Assembly (NCBI RefSeq): GCF_020386615.1
Contig: NZ_CP077769.1
Span: forward strand, 3,782,001 to 3,846,000
Origin: Chitinophaga pendula
Lineage (GTDB): Bacteria; Bacteroidota; Bacteroidia; Chitinophagales; Chitinophagaceae
DNA length: 64,000 nucleotides
Direction of reading: 5' to 3'
A program made the translations under genes and the position numbers. Positions 44,482-54,046 of this stretch are shown one piece after another. Position 1 is the stretch's first letter. Each line of letters starts with the position of its first letter. The notes under the pieces were generated by a model. It ran no database searches, was not told the DNA's origin, and was given only the letters and a program-made list of their open reading frames with translations.

Positions 44482-46104
44482 ATGAAAAGATTCATTTTAT
44501 ATATTTTTTGTGGTATCAGCCTACTGCATAACACTTCGTGTACAAAAAACTACGAGTTGTACAATACCGACCGTAATGGAGCTACGGATGGTGATCTCAA
44601 TTACGATAATCTCCGGCTTGGAAGTCTTATCTCCCAGATGCAGGTAAAGATGATTCCTTCGCAGAACCTGGCAGAGAATGCAGATGTGAATGCGTATCAA
44701 TTGATGCACAGTCTTATGGGAGATATTTATTCTGGTCATCAGGGGGCTTCCAATGCGTTTGGTAATAATGGCGTTAACAATACGACTTATTCGATGACTC
44801 CGGAGTGGTACGGTTCGGCTTTCGCCTATACATTTCAGAATGAGATGGCGCCATGGTACAATATTAAACAAAGCGCTGCTAAAGTCGGAGCAGGTGCGAA
44901 TAGTACTTATGCGGTTGCACAGATAATGAAGGTGCTGGCTATGCATCGTCTTTCAGACATATATGGGCCGTTGCCTTATCTCAACTTTGTCCCTGCGACA
45001 TCGGTTCCTTACAATTCGCAGGAAGTGATCTATGCCTCTTTTTTTGCGGAGCTTGACAGTGCTATAGCGACTTTGAATAAAACTATTCAGATTACGCAGC
45101 AACAGTCATCTCCATCGCTGGCACCGTACGATCTGATCTATCGGGGCAATCTTTCCCGCTGGGTGAAATTTGGCAATTCGCTCAAGTTGAGGCTGGCCAT
45201 GCGTATTGTGAGAGCTGATGCCGGTAAAGCGAGATTGTATGCGGAGCAGGCTGTGAGTGGAGGCGTACTGGATAGTAATGATGACAATGCGCGTTTGCTG
45301 ACGGATGGTAACAGCACTATCAATCCTCTATACATGATATGTTATTCTTATAACGACACGCGTATGGGAGCGACGATGGAGTCTTATTTGAAAGGGTATA
45401 AGGATCCACGGATAGGTCTTCTTTTCAATCAAGGTACGGGTAGTTTATCTGGTGATTATCATGGCATCAGAAATGGTAGTCGTTTTAACGGGCAGGCATA
45501 CAGTCCTTTTTCCACGCTCAATGTTACGGCAGCAACGCCTATACAATGGATGGGAGCGGGAGAGGTGTATTTCCTGCGGGCAGAAGGTGCATTGCGGGGA
45601 TGGAATATGGGCGGTATGGCCGGGAGTCTATATGAGCAAGGGGTAAGACTGGCCTTTGGTCAACCGTTGGGAGGAACTCAGCGTGCAGCGGGAGATGCCA
45701 GCGCTTATCTAAGTGACGGCGTCAGCACGCCAGCTCCCTATGTGGACCCTTTGAACAGCGGGAATAATGCAGCTGCTCCTTCTACTATTACGATCAGGTG
45801 GAATAGTGCAGCTAGTTTTGAGGAAAACCTGGAGAGGATCATCACACAGAAATGGATCTCGCTGTATCCGGACGGGCTGGAAGCCTGGAGTGAATTCAGA
45901 AGGACGGGCTACCCGAAGGTCATTCCTATTCCGGCTGCCAATAACCTGAGTAATGGTCAGATTAGCACATCCTTGCAGGTAAGGCGAAGTCCTTTTCCTC
46001 AAAGTGAATACCGGAATAATTCTACTAACGTGTCAGCCGGTGTATCGTTGCTGGGTGGCCCTGATAATGGAGGTACGCCTCTTTGGTGGGATAGAAGGCG
46101 CTAA
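44482..46104 (+). CDS. SusD/RagB-type nutrient-binding outer-membrane lipoprotein
   Basis: The protein has about 540 residues from ATG 44482. The lipoprotein signal ends ISLLHNTSC (Cys20). The sequence has the SusD-like-2 pattern: MQVKMIPSQNLAENADVNAYQ, AQIMKVLAMHRLSDIYGPLPY, YDLIYRGNLSRWVKFGNSLKLRLAMRI and a C-terminal AWSEFRRTGYPK, followed by the glycan-adjacent WWDRRR end. It caps the SusC barrel and binds the incoming oligosaccharide. An outer frame beginning at 44458 has no signal sequence and is rejected. Confidence 0.93.
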   Translation: MKRFILYIFCGISLLHNTSCTKNYELYNTDRNGATDGDLNYDNLRLGSLISQMQVKMIPSQNLAENADVNAYQLMHSLMGDIYSGHQGASNAFGNNGVNNTTYSMTPEWYGSAFAYTFQNEMAPWYNIKQSAAKVGAGANSTYAVAQIMKVLAMHRLSDIYGPLPYLNFVPATSVPYNSQEVIYASFFAELDSAIATLNKTIQITQQQSSPSLAPYDLIYRGNLSRWVKFGNSLKLRLAMRIVRADAGKARLYAEQAVSGGVLDSNDDNARLLTDGNSTINPLYMICYSYNDTRMGATMESYLKGYKDPRIGLLFNQGTGSLSGDYHGIRNGSRFNGQAYSPFSTLNVTAATPIQWMGAGEVYFLRAEGALRGWNMGGMAGSLYEQGVRLAFGQPLGGTQRAAGDASAYLSDGVSTPAPYVDPLNSGNNAAAPSTITIRWNSAASFEENLERIITQKWISLYPDGLEAWSEFRRTGYPKVIPIPAANNLSNGQISTSLQVRRSPFPQSEYRNNSTNVSAGVSLLGGPDNGGTPLWWDRRR

Positions 46105-46141
46105 TGCTCCTTGTTGACATTGATTACTAAAAAAACATTAC

Positions 46142-47104
46142 ATGAAAGCAATCATACCTCTTTTCGTATTTATCCTATTTGCGGTGTTAATACCCGGCTC
46201 GGCTTGTAAGAAACAAAATGAACCCGGCCCGATCCCTTTGCAGCATCCCGTTGTTCCTACAGCGGAATACTTATCTAACTTAAGGGCATATAAGAAGAGC
46301 AGTCATCAGTTATCGTACGGATGGTTTGGAGGGAGTGGTGGCGACGGGAAAACGGCTATGATGATGAACCGGTGGGAAAGCCTGCCGGACAGCATAGATA
46401 TTATTAGTTGTTGGGGAGGTCCGCCTCAGCTGGGAACGCCACATATGGAAGCTATGCGGAACATGCAGAAAAACAAAGGTACGAGAGTAGTGACTTGTTC
46501 TATTGTAGGCGATCATTTTCTTACCAATGTGGACAAAGATTTTATAGAGAAATATACGAAGGGGGACGAAGCCCTTTTGATGCGCGGAATGGAACTAGCT
46601 GCGAAAGCGGTGGCAGATTCTGTTGAGAAGTATAGTTTGGATGGTTTTGATTTTGATTTTGAACCATCCGGATATCTGACGGATCCCGCAAAATTTCATT
46701 TGTTTCTGCTGGCCGTATCAAAATATCTGGGGCCGAAATCGGGTACTGACAAGCTATTAATTGTAGACTCCTTTGTTGAGACACTTGATTCCAGGTCTAT
46801 CCCGCTGCTTAGTTATTACGTGTTACAGAACTATTCTCCACAAGGCGGAACGGCTACCGGCGCGCTGAATCGTTTGAAGCGACAGGTACCTGGCATGCCC
46901 ATAGAGCAATGTATTATAGGTGAAAACTTTGAGTCTTTATGGAGAGATGGAGGCTTACTGGCAGCCTTTGCAAGGTGGCAACCTCCGACCGGGCGAAAAG
47001 GAGGTATAGCGGCTTATCATCTTGAATATGAATATTCCAATCCGTCGATGCCTTATATGTACATGAGACAGGCCATCCAGATCATGAATCCGGCCGCGAA
47101 ATAA
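46142..47104 (+). CDS. GH18 endo-beta-N-acetylglucosaminidase-like lipoprotein
   Basis: The protein has 320 residues with lipobox IPGSAC (Cys22). The GH18 active-site motif D-G-F-D-F-D-F-E (167-174) is intact with catalytic acid Glu174. Supporting strands are VTCSIVGDHFL, KLLIVDSFVE and YYVLQNYSPQGG. Small single-domain GH18 lipoproteins inside SusCD operons that also encode DUF1735 proteins are typically endo-beta-N-acetylglucosaminidases that release N-glycans from glycoproteins. A chitinase-type activity cannot be excluded. The probable location is the cell surface, given the lipid anchor. Confidence 0.9.
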   Translation: MKAIIPLFVFILFAVLIPGSACKKQNEPGPIPLQHPVVPTAEYLSNLRAYKKSSHQLSYGWFGGSGGDGKTAMMMNRWESLPDSIDIISCWGGPPQLGTPHMEAMRNMQKNKGTRVVTCSIVGDHFLTNVDKDFIEKYTKGDEALLMRGMELAAKAVADSVEKYSLDGFDFDFEPSGYLTDPAKFHLFLLAVSKYLGPKSGTDKLLIVDSFVETLDSRSIPLLSYYVLQNYSPQGGTATGALNRLKRQVPGMPIEQCIIGENFESLWRDGGLLAAFARWQPPTGRKGGIAAYHLEYEYSNPSMPYMYMRQAIQIMNPAAK

Positions 47105-47129
47105 TTCCACTTACCTAATCCGACATAGT

Positions 47130-48251
47130 ATGAAACAGATTATTCCTATTGTAATTATGCTGTTGCTGGCTACCGGGATATTTTCCTGCAAGAAGGAAAC
47201 GTATAGCGATGCGTTATTCATTACCGGTACAGAAACTAACTCATCCACGGCATTAACTGTAGACCAATCGGCATCGAGCACAGCGATCAGCATTACGTCA
47301 TCCGGGTTGGCAAGTAATGACATTACGGTACAACTTGCTATAGATACTACATTGATTGCGGCATACAATCAGGCCAACCGAAAGAATTACAAAGCACCGC
47401 CCTCAGATCTATACAGTCTTTCGAAAGGTACCGTAATTATCAAAAGCGGTACGCATATATCCGATGCTGTAGCCTTTACGATGCGCTCAAACCAGGGTTT
47501 GCAGGAGGGTGTATCTTATATGGTCCCGGTTACGATCTCGCATGTTTCCGGAGGAGAAAAAGTGCTGGCATCATCGAAAACTATCTTTATTATAATTAAT
47601 AAAGTGATCCGTTCTACGGTAGCGAGTATTACGGAGAATTACTTCAAATGTGATTTTTCCAAGAACAATGATCAGCTTAAAAATATGCGGGCTATTAGCT
47701 ACGAGGCGAGAGTACTGGTCAACAATTTTGATGACCACAGTCCTTTCATCAGTTCTCTTATGGGTATTGAGGAAACTTATTTATTACGCTTTGGTGATGT
47801 GACTATAAGTAAGGACCAACTTCAGCAAGCAGGAGGAAAACCACTTACGGTACCTACCTCTTTTGCTACGGGCCGATGGTATCATATTGCGTCGACATAC
47901 GATGGTTCAGTGCAGCGGATTTATGTCGATGGTGTACTTGCTGTACAGGAGAGCGTCAGCAGGACGATAGACCTAACGAACACATGGGCAGGGGGATTTC
48001 ATTTAGGCTATTCTGCGGATGGAAGGTTACTCGATGGGCTTATCAGCGAATGTCGTGTGTGGTCCAAAGCGCTGACACAAGCGGAGATACAAGACGGTAT
48101 GTGTGGTGTGAATCCTGCTAGTCCCGGATTAGTCGCTTACTGGAAGTTGAATGAAGGTACCGGGAACACCGCCTTTGATCTCAGCGGCAATAAGCATGAT
48201 GCTGTTGCTCAGCGGAATGTTACTTGGGTGACTAACGTAAGATGCAACTAG
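47130..48251 (+). CDS. Surface lipoprotein with DUF1735 and LamG-like domains
   Basis: The protein has 373 residues with lipobox GIFSC (Cys20). A DUF1735 domain (about 25-150, with the IDTTLIAAYNQANRKNYKAPP segment) is followed by a LamG/concanavalin-like domain (about 160-370: YEARVLVNNFDDHSPFISSL, RWYHIASTYDGSVQRIYVDG, WSKALTQAEIQDGMCG). Lectin-like beta-sandwiches of this type are common in surface glycan-binding proteins of N-glycan PULs. The role is inferred as glycan capture before import by SusCD. Confidence 0.88.
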   Translation: MKQIIPIVIMLLLATGIFSCKKETYSDALFITGTETNSSTALTVDQSASSTAISITSSGLASNDITVQLAIDTTLIAAYNQANRKNYKAPPSDLYSLSKGTVIIKSGTHISDAVAFTMRSNQGLQEGVSYMVPVTISHVSGGEKVLASSKTIFIIINKVIRSTVASITENYFKCDFSKNNDQLKNMRAISYEARVLVNNFDDHSPFISSLMGIEETYLLRFGDVTISKDQLQQAGGKPLTVPTSFATGRWYHIASTYDGSVQRIYVDGVLAVQESVSRTIDLTNTWAGGFHLGYSADGRLLDGLISECRVWSKALTQAEIQDGMCGVNPASPGLVAYWKLNEGTGNTAFDLSGNKHDAVAQRNVTWVTNVRCN

Positions 48252-48293
48252 CATTGCGGGGCATTAGCTTTTAAAAAACTCAAATGAAAAAAC

Positions 48294-49727
48294 ATGAAGT
48301 TCAATTTATCCATACATCATCTTTATCTAACCTATCTTTTTATCCCTATACTTATCGCCAGCTGTCGTAAAAATGACCATTTAAACACCAAGGATCTGCT
48401 GGCATACGTTCCTGCGGGCAACAGCGCCTATAACATTCTTGCTGTTGACAGCATAAAGGTTCTGCGCAGTACGATTCTGGCAGCAAAAGACGCTGGTTTC
48501 CCTGTATTATTGTCCCGTGCATTTGAAAGGAATGTGGAGGTGACGGCCCGTATAGATGCATCGCTGGTTGCGCAATACGATAGTATTTATAAACCGGCGG
48601 TGCCATCTCCGGTGTTATCGCCGGGGACCTTCAGGATTGTGAACAATGGAAAGGTGACCATCAAAACTGGGCAAACGCAATCGGGGGATTCTGTTCTTGT
48701 GCAATTAGCTGATCCAACTAAATTGAAGGCTGGTACAAATAATTACGTGGTACCGGTAGTGCTGACTACTGCCAGCGATGGCATTCTTGTAAGCGGCACA
48801 CGTCAGATAATGTTTGTGAAGATACCTGTGAGTAGTGTTGCGACCAGTATAACAAGTCTGGCGGGCAAAAATGTTGTGAGTATCCTGTTGCAAAGCGTCA
48901 ATGGTGTTACTAGCGGAGCCAGCATGGTGTATCTTCAAGGCAGGCTTAACCTGGCTATTAACCGGGCATTAACGGCCAATGTACAGGCGAATGGAGCCTT
49001 AGTGTCTTCCTATAATGAAGTGAATGGTACGAGGTACCAGGTTTTTCCCTCAGGATCATACCAGCTTGCAAAGGCCTCGTTCAATATTCCGGCTGGCCAA
49101 GCCATATCATCTGACAGTATCCAACTTGAACTTACTGATTTGTCGAAGTTCACTCCTGGAGCGAATTATTTGCTTCCATTGGAGCTAGCGGCTGACAATC
49201 AGCCAGATACTCCACCGGCAGATAGTGCAGGCAGGGTCGTGTATGTAACATTAGGTGTATTCGTTAACAATATAGACCCCACAAATGCCCGCCCAACCGG
49301 AATTACAGCAAACCGTTCCAGTTGGCAAGTTAGTGCTGGCGCCAGTTTGGGTGGTTATGATGTTACCCGGATACTTGATGATAATAATGCCACTTCGTGG
49401 CATTCAGACATTAATCTGCCGGCCTGGGTGGTATTAAATATGGGGCATGTAAGTACCATTAAAGGGTTTTCGATCGTTCCCAGTTATCAATACTTGCCTG
49501 GTGATTTTATCAATATGGAAATATTTTCCAGCAATGATGGCAAGGAATGGAAGCTGGAGGGCCGCTATTCTGGTACCCGCACATCAAACCGTTCTTCTGC
49601 ATCTTCACCAGACGTCAAGTATGTTCGATTTTTGTCGCCGGTGACGGCCTCCTATTTCAAGTTTAACATTATTAAGACCAGCGCCGGTGGTTATGCCGGC
49701 ATGGCAGAGCTACACGCTATTGAATAA
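48294..49727 (+). CDS. Surface lipoprotein with DUF1735 repeats and a C-terminal discoidin (F5/8C) domain
   Basis: The protein has 477 residues with lipobox PILIASC (Cys24). Two DUF1735-like sandwiches occupy roughly 35-320 (VTARIDASLVAQYDSIYKP, then LNLAINRALTANVQANGALV). The C-terminal F5/8C domain spans about 340-477: DNNATSWHSDINLPAWVVLN, STIKGFSIVPSYQYLPGDF and VKYVRFLSPVTASYFKFNI. Discoidin domains bind carbohydrates, so this is probably a second surface glycan-binding protein. It is the last gene of the PUL, followed by a long-stem bidirectional hairpin. Confidence 0.88.
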   Translation: MKFNLSIHHLYLTYLFIPILIASCRKNDHLNTKDLLAYVPAGNSAYNILAVDSIKVLRSTILAAKDAGFPVLLSRAFERNVEVTARIDASLVAQYDSIYKPAVPSPVLSPGTFRIVNNGKVTIKTGQTQSGDSVLVQLADPTKLKAGTNNYVVPVVLTTASDGILVSGTRQIMFVKIPVSSVATSITSLAGKNVVSILLQSVNGVTSGASMVYLQGRLNLAINRALTANVQANGALVSSYNEVNGTRYQVFPSGSYQLAKASFNIPAGQAISSDSIQLELTDLSKFTPGANYLLPLELAADNQPDTPPADSAGRVVYVTLGVFVNNIDPTNARPTGITANRSSWQVSAGASLGGYDVTRILDDNNATSWHSDINLPAWVVLNMGHVSTIKGFSIVPSYQYLPGDFINMEIFSSNDGKEWKLEGRYSGTRTSNRSSASSPDVKYVRFLSPVTASYFKFNIIKTSAGGYAGMAELHAIE

Positions 49728-49744
49728 AGGGTTGGATTTGCGGT

Positions 49745-49811
49745 GCGCCCGCTGTCAGCTATAGATATGCCGATGAGGTATGTGAAGATAGGATGATCTG
49801 GCAGCGGGCGC
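49745..49811. terminator. Bidirectional hairpin between the PUL and the helicase gene
   Basis: A 13-bp stem with one G-U pair: 49745-49757 with 49799-49811, starting GCGCCCGCTG, loop of 41. TATATTTTCC follows on the plus strand. It lies between convergent genes and could stop both. Confidence 0.65.
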
Positions 49812-49822
49812 TATATTTTCCG

Positions 49823-49852
49823 ATTGTATTAATTCCGGGAGGTTGGTGTTTT
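49823..49852. repeat. Right copy of the 30-bp direct repeat flanking the first PUL
   Basis: 29 of 30 bases identical to 38880-38909. Its end overlaps the stop codon of the DEAD-box helicase gene (49851-49853), so one copy is at the 3' end of a conserved gene, the position often used by integrating elements. Confidence 0.85.
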
Positions 49853-51092
49853 ATTTCTTCTTTTTTTTCTTTTTGGCTTCTTTGAGGGAAGCTTCGTGCT
49901 GGTCGATGAGGAGTTGCCAGTTATCGTTGGGAATATCTTCTGAGAAGGCGATGGTTTCGCGGTAGTCATTTTTATCGATCTTCATTTCGGTGATGGGTTT
50001 GCCGATATAAGTTTCGATGGCTTTGAGGATGGGTTCTTCTTCTTTGCTGCAGAAGGAGACGGCCTGTCCTTTCTGCACGCCGCGGCCGGTGCGGCCTACG
50101 CGGTGTACGTAATTTTCTTCCACGTCGGGCAGGTCATAGTTGACTACATAGTCGACGTTGGGGATGTCGATCCCGCGGGCGCTGACATCTGTTGCGATGA
50201 GTATTTTGACGGCACCTGTTTTGAACTGTTCCATGACCTGGAGGCGGTCGTTCTGTTCTTTACCGCCGTGCATGGTGATGGTGGGAACCCCTACCCTTTG
50301 CATGGCGGCGTGCACTCTTTCTGCGCGGACTTTGGTGCGGACGAACACCAATATTTTATTTTCCGGGAATTCGCGGACGAGGCGTTCGAGGAAGAAACGT
50401 TTGTCATCCATTTCGACGAAGGCTACGGCGTGGCTGACATTTTTGGATACGGGATCCTGGGGGGATATCTGGATACGTATTGGATTTCTCACTACGGAGT
50501 AGGCCAGGTCTTTGATATCTGTATCGATGGTCGCGGAGAAGAACAAGGTCTGGTGTTGTCTGGGCAGGTGTCTGAGTACGTCGCGGATATCTTTGATAAA
50601 TCCCAGGTCGAGCATGTGGTCGGCTTCATCGAGGATGAGGATACCGGTCTGGCTGAGGTCTATATGTTGTTGGCTGACGAGGTCGAACATTCTGCCTGGG
50701 GTGGCGATGAGGACATCGACGCCTTTGCGCAGTTGTTGTATCTGGGGTTCCTGTTCGACGCCGCCATGGAGGCCTAGTATGCTAAGGCGGGTATATTTGG
50801 CGAGGGTGGAGAACACTTCGGCTATCTGGATAGCCAGTTCGCGGGTGGGTACCATGACGAGGCATCTCACCTCTCCTTTTGTTTTTTTGGGATGCAGGCG
50901 CTGCAGTATGTGGAGTACGGGGATGGCGAAAGCGGCTGTTTTGCCGGTCCCTGTTTGTGCGATGGCCATTACGTCATCGCCTTTGAGGATAGACGGGATG
51001 GCTTTGAATTGTATATCTGTAGGCCGTTTGAATCCCAGATCTTCCAGGCTTCTTTTAATTTCCGGAGATATATGGTATTGCTCGAATTTCAT
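49851..51092 (-). CDS. DEAD-box RNA helicase (RhlE-like)
   Basis: The protein has 413 residues from ATG 51092 (MKFEQYHISPEIKRSLEDLG). A longer frame to 51164 would start inside the MFS gene end, upstream of the -7 element at 51117-51124. All helicase motifs are present: Q motif FKRPTDIQFKAIP, AQTGTGKTAAF (Walker A), PTRELAIQ, DEAD in ILDEADHMLDLG, SAT, and HRVGRTGR. The C-terminus is a short lysine tail (KKKKKKK) that may bind RNA. Predicted to act in RNA folding or ribosome assembly. The 30-bp repeat overlaps its stop. Confidence 0.95.
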   Translation of the reverse strand: MKFEQYHISPEIKRSLEDLGFKRPTDIQFKAIPSILKGDDVMAIAQTGTGKTAAFAIPVLHILQRLHPKKTKGEVRCLVMVPTRELAIQIAEVFSTLAKYTRLSILGLHGGVEQEPQIQQLRKGVDVLIATPGRMFDLVSQQHIDLSQTGILILDEADHMLDLGFIKDIRDVLRHLPRQHQTLFFSATIDTDIKDLAYSVVRNPIRIQISPQDPVSKNVSHAVAFVEMDDKRFFLERLVREFPENKILVFVRTKVRAERVHAAMQRVGVPTITMHGGKEQNDRLQVMEQFKTGAVKILIATDVSARGIDIPNVDYVVNYDLPDVEENYVHRVGRTGRGVQKGQAVSFCSKEEEPILKAIETYIGKPITEMKIDKNDYRETIAFSEDIPNDNWQLLIDQHEASLKEAKKKKKKK

Positions 51093-51116
51093 GCGTGCGC
51101 TTTGAACATCAAACCG

Positions 51117-51124
51117 CAAAGGTA
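51117..51124 (-). promoter_or_regulatory. -7 element for the helicase gene
   Basis: Minus-strand TACCTTTG matches TAnnTTTG exactly, 24 bp upstream of ATG 51092. This supports the chosen start and an independent promoter just beyond the MFS stop. Confidence 0.55.
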
Positions 51125-51156
51125 GACAAAAGGGCGGACAGTGCGGCTTTTTGTCG

Positions 51157-52377
51157 TCAAGCATTTACGCGGCCCATACTTCTTCTGGCGAAAAGGAGAC
51201 CTATTGCTACGAGTATACTACAGAGTACGAAGGGAGCTCCGGGGAAGTGTACGGGCGCTCCTTTTTGTGTGAAGTAGGCGAACAGGTTGGTCATGATGAG
51301 CGGGGATATGATGCCGGTGGCGCTCATCAGGCTGGTGAGGGCACCCTGGAGTTCGCCCTGTTCGTTGGGAGGGACTTGTCCGGTGATGAAGCTGGAGAGT
51401 GCGGGGCCGGCGATGTTACCGAAGGCGTATGGTACGAGGATGGCGAACATCATCCAGCCTTCTGCTGCCATTCCGAGGAGGAAGAGGCCGATAGAAATGA
51501 TGGTTAGTCCCAGGTATACGCTTTTTTCCTGTCCTAGTTTGGGCAGGGCGATCCGGATCACTACCAGCTGTACGAATGCGGTCATGAGGCCGCTGAAGCC
51601 GAGGGAGTAGCCTACCCATGTTTCGTTCCAATTGAATTTGGCCATGCAGTAGTAGGTCCAGGTGCTTTGTATGCCGGTGCTGGCCATATAGAAGGTGATG
51701 AGGGTGATCAGGAGGCCATAAACGGCCGGGTATTTCTTCAGCTGCATGAGGGCGCCAACGGGGTTAGCGCGTTTCCAGTCGAAGGCTCTTCTATTGGTGA
51801 GGGGCAGTGATTCGGGTAGGATAAAAAATCCGTACAGCACGTTGAGCAAGGTGAGGCTGGCGGCGGTGAGGAAGGGGACTTTATCTCCGAACTGTACCAA
51901 TACGCCGCCGATGACGGGGCCGAAGATGAAGCCGAGGCCGAAGGCGGCACCGATGAGTCCGAAGTTCTGCGCTCTTTTTTCGGGGGTGCTTATATCGGCG
52001 ATATAGGCGGAAGCGGTGGTAAAGCTGGCGCCGGTGATACCTGCCAGCAGGCGGCTCACGAAGAGCCAGCCGATGGTAGGTGCGAAGGCCATGAAGATAT
52101 AGTCCAGTCCGAAGCCCAGCAGGGAGCAAAGTAATACGGGCCGGCGGCCATAGCGGTCGCTGAGGTTGCCCAGGACGGGCGCAAAGATGAACTGTGCTAT
52201 TGCATATACGAAGATGAGCAGGCCTGACCAGCGGGAGGCAGCGCTCAGATCGCCATGAATGAGCCGTTCGATCAATTTGGGGAATACCGGGATAATGATG
52301 CCGAGGCCCATTACATCGAGGAAGAGGGTAATAAATATAAAGCCCAGCGCGCCGCGGGCCTTAGCAGACGTTTCCAT
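51157..52377 (-). CDS. MFS transporter of the Tet (tetracycline:proton antiporter) family
   Basis: The 406-residue protein has 12 predicted transmembrane helices. It carries the MFS motif [15 protein letters not shown] (about 70-83), motif C-like [14 protein letters not shown], and a conserved [20 protein letters not shown]. The N-terminus [19 protein letters not shown] is that of TCR/Tet-type drug antiporters. Whether it exports tetracycline or another compound cannot be told; the substrate is unknown. Minus-strand TAATTTTG at 52383-52390 is an exact -7 match immediately before the ATG, so the mRNA may be leaderless. No linked regulator is present. Confidence 0.9.
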   Translation of the reverse strand: METSAKARGALGFIFITLFLDVMGLGIIIPVFPKLIERLIHGDLSAASRWSGLLIFVYAIAQFIFAPVLGNLSDRYGRRPVLLCSLLGFGLDYIFMAFAPTIGWLFVSRLLAGITGASFTTASAYIADISTPEKRAQNFGLIGAAFGLGFIFGPVIGGVLVQFGDKVPFLTAASLTLLNVLYGFFILPESLPLTNRRAFDWKRANPVGALMQLKKYPAVYGLLITLITFYMASTGIQSTWTYYCMAKFNWNETWVGYSLGFSGLMTAFVQLVVIRIALPKLGQEKSVYLGLTIISIGLFLLGMAAEGWMMFAILVPYAFGNIAGPALSSFITGQVPPNEQGELQGALTSLMSATGIISPLIMTNLFAYFTQKGAPVHFPGAPFVLCSILVAIGLLFARRSMGRVNA

Positions 52378-52429
52378 ACTGTCAAAATTACTTCAGTGTT
52401 ATGCGGTGGGAAGTGGTTCCTTATCACTA

Positions 52430-52470
52430 AAAGGCGCCGGTGTTGGTGCCGGCGCCTTTATCTTTTTTCC
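52430..52470. terminator. Strong hairpin downstream of the fucosidase gene
   Basis: AAAGGCGCCGG (52430-52440) pairs exactly with CCGGCGCCTTT (52449-52459) around an 8-base loop. A TCTTTTTTCC tract follows on the plus strand, with a weaker TTTT on the minus strand. It terminates the second PUL operon and protects the MFS gene promoter region from read-through. Confidence 0.75.
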
Positions 52471-52592
52471 GCTTGCAAGGGCAAGTTACAGTAGGTATAT
52501 TAAAGGAGAGGGAGGAATCGGCCGAATGCGGTTAAATATTTGATGAAACCGGGTTGTCCGTTTTGAGGGGGATGAAAAGGGGAATTTGTGCT

Positions 52593-54035
52593 TTATGTTT
52601 TCGCTTCCTGGTACTGGCGGCTGTTGTTCCCTGCGTCATCGGACAGTTCCAGTATGATCACGTACGGGAGGCCGGGACGGGGGTTGCCGGTACTTATATT
52701 ATACTGGTTTTTTTGTGTTTCTGTGATGCGTAGCTGCCGGGAGGGATGTGAGAGCAGGTAGGCTTTTTTGATGTTTGTCTTTGGTGGTGTTTGTATTTTC
52801 AGCAATCCGGAAAGTGGTTGGTTACACACTACGAGATACAGTTTGTTGTTATCGTGTGCGATGTAGTATCCCCAATCTTGTTTTTTCCAGCTGTTGGCGT
52901 GGTAGCCACCGTATATGGCTTCTCCATTTATTTTCATCCAGTTGCCGATGGTAGTGGCGATGCGTTGTTCTTCGGGACGGATGGCGCCATCTCCCTGCGG
53001 GCCGAAGTTGAGCAGGAAGTTGCCACTCATGGAGGTAGCGCTGGCTAACATTTCCAGTAGTTCGGCCGGTGTTTTGACGTAACTGAGGCTCCAATCGCGG
53101 TGGTATCCCCATTGGTTTTCGGGGATGGTCATGCAGGCTTCCCAATCTGTTTTGAGTACGTCGGTATCCCTGATGGGATCTGGCAGCCGGCGTTCGTATC
53201 CGGAGGCATAGTCGCCCATCATGTTGCCGTTGGCATCTTTATGGCGGTTGCCATTGTCATCTGCCCGCAGGCGGCTGTTGACGATCATGCCTGGTCTTAC
53301 TTGTTTGAGCATTTTTTCTACTTCGAGTGTCCACCAGCCATTTTTCTTCACGCTGTTGTCCCAGGTACCATCGAACCAGAAACATTTAACGGCCGGGTAG
53401 TTGGTAGCGAGTTCTTTGAGCTGGTTGTAGGCGAAGTCCAGGTAGCGGCGAAAGGCTACGCTATCGGCATTGCTTTTGATGTCGTAGCGCCAGTCGGGAT
53501 GATGCCAGTCGAGGACGGAATAGTAGAAGTGTACGTCGATACCTTCGGCGGTGTAGGCATCCACTATTTCTTTGAGGATATCTTTTTTATACGGCGCGTT
53601 GCTGATATTGAAGCTGGTGTATTGAGACGGCCAGAGGCAGAATCCTTCGTGGTGTTTAGTGGTGATGGTCATGTATTTCACGCCCATTTGCCGGGCCATG
53701 CGGGCCCAGGTTTTCGGATCGAACCGGCGGGGGTTGAACTGATACATGAGGGAGTCCCAGGTGGCGGAGGGTATTTTTGCGCTAGATTTCAGGAATTCGG
53801 CGGCGTAGGCGTATGTTTTCCCCTGCCATACGCCACCGGGGATGGCATACAGGCCCCAATGTATGAACTGTCCGAAGCGATTATAGCGGAACCGGTCCAT
53901 GGCGGCATCCTGGCGTTTGCCGGTGTATTGCGCGCCGTATTTTAACTCTTTGTGTTCTTGTTGCTGGGCATGTACTTTGACTGTGGTGGCCAGTGAAATT
54001 GCCCCTATGATCAACCATTTACCATATCTATACAT
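52593..54035 (-). CDS. GH29 alpha-L-fucosidase, secreted
   Basis: The protein has 480 residues with an N-terminal signal peptide ending VHAQ. GH29 features: FGQFIHWGLYAIPGG (about 54-68), TKHHEGFCLWPSQYTSFN, the YYSVLDWHHPDW motif (about 171-182) and CFWFDGTWDN with the nucleophile Asp222. It removes terminal alpha-linked fucose from glycans. It is the last gene of the second PUL, just downstream of beta-galactosidase, consistent with stepwise trimming of fucosylated galactose-containing chains such as those on mucins or N-glycans. Confidence 0.95.
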   Translation of the reverse strand: MYRYGKWLIIGAISLATTVKVHAQQQEHKELKYGAQYTGKRQDAAMDRFRYNRFGQFIHWGLYAIPGGVWQGKTYAYAAEFLKSSAKIPSATWDSLMYQFNPRRFDPKTWARMARQMGVKYMTITTKHHEGFCLWPSQYTSFNISNAPYKKDILKEIVDAYTAEGIDVHFYYSVLDWHHPDWRYDIKSNADSVAFRRYLDFAYNQLKELATNYPAVKCFWFDGTWDNSVKKNGWWTLEVEKMLKQVRPGMIVNSRLRADDNGNRHKDANGNMMGDYASGYERRLPDPIRDTDVLKTDWEACMTIPENQWGYHRDWSLSYVKTPAELLEMLASATSMSGNFLLNFGPQGDGAIRPEEQRIATTIGNWMKINGEAIYGGYHANSWKKQDWGYYIAHDNNKLYLVVCNQPLSGLLKIQTPPKTNIKKAYLLSHPSRQLRITETQKNQYNISTGNPRPGLPYVIILELSDDAGNNSRQYQEAKT

Positions 54036-54046
54036 ATCCTACAATT

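Noticed and set aside
49851..51164. Helicase start at 51164
   Set aside because: It overlaps the end of the MFS gene and lies upstream of the -7 element at 51117; MKFEQYH at 51092 is the usual DEAD-box N-terminus.
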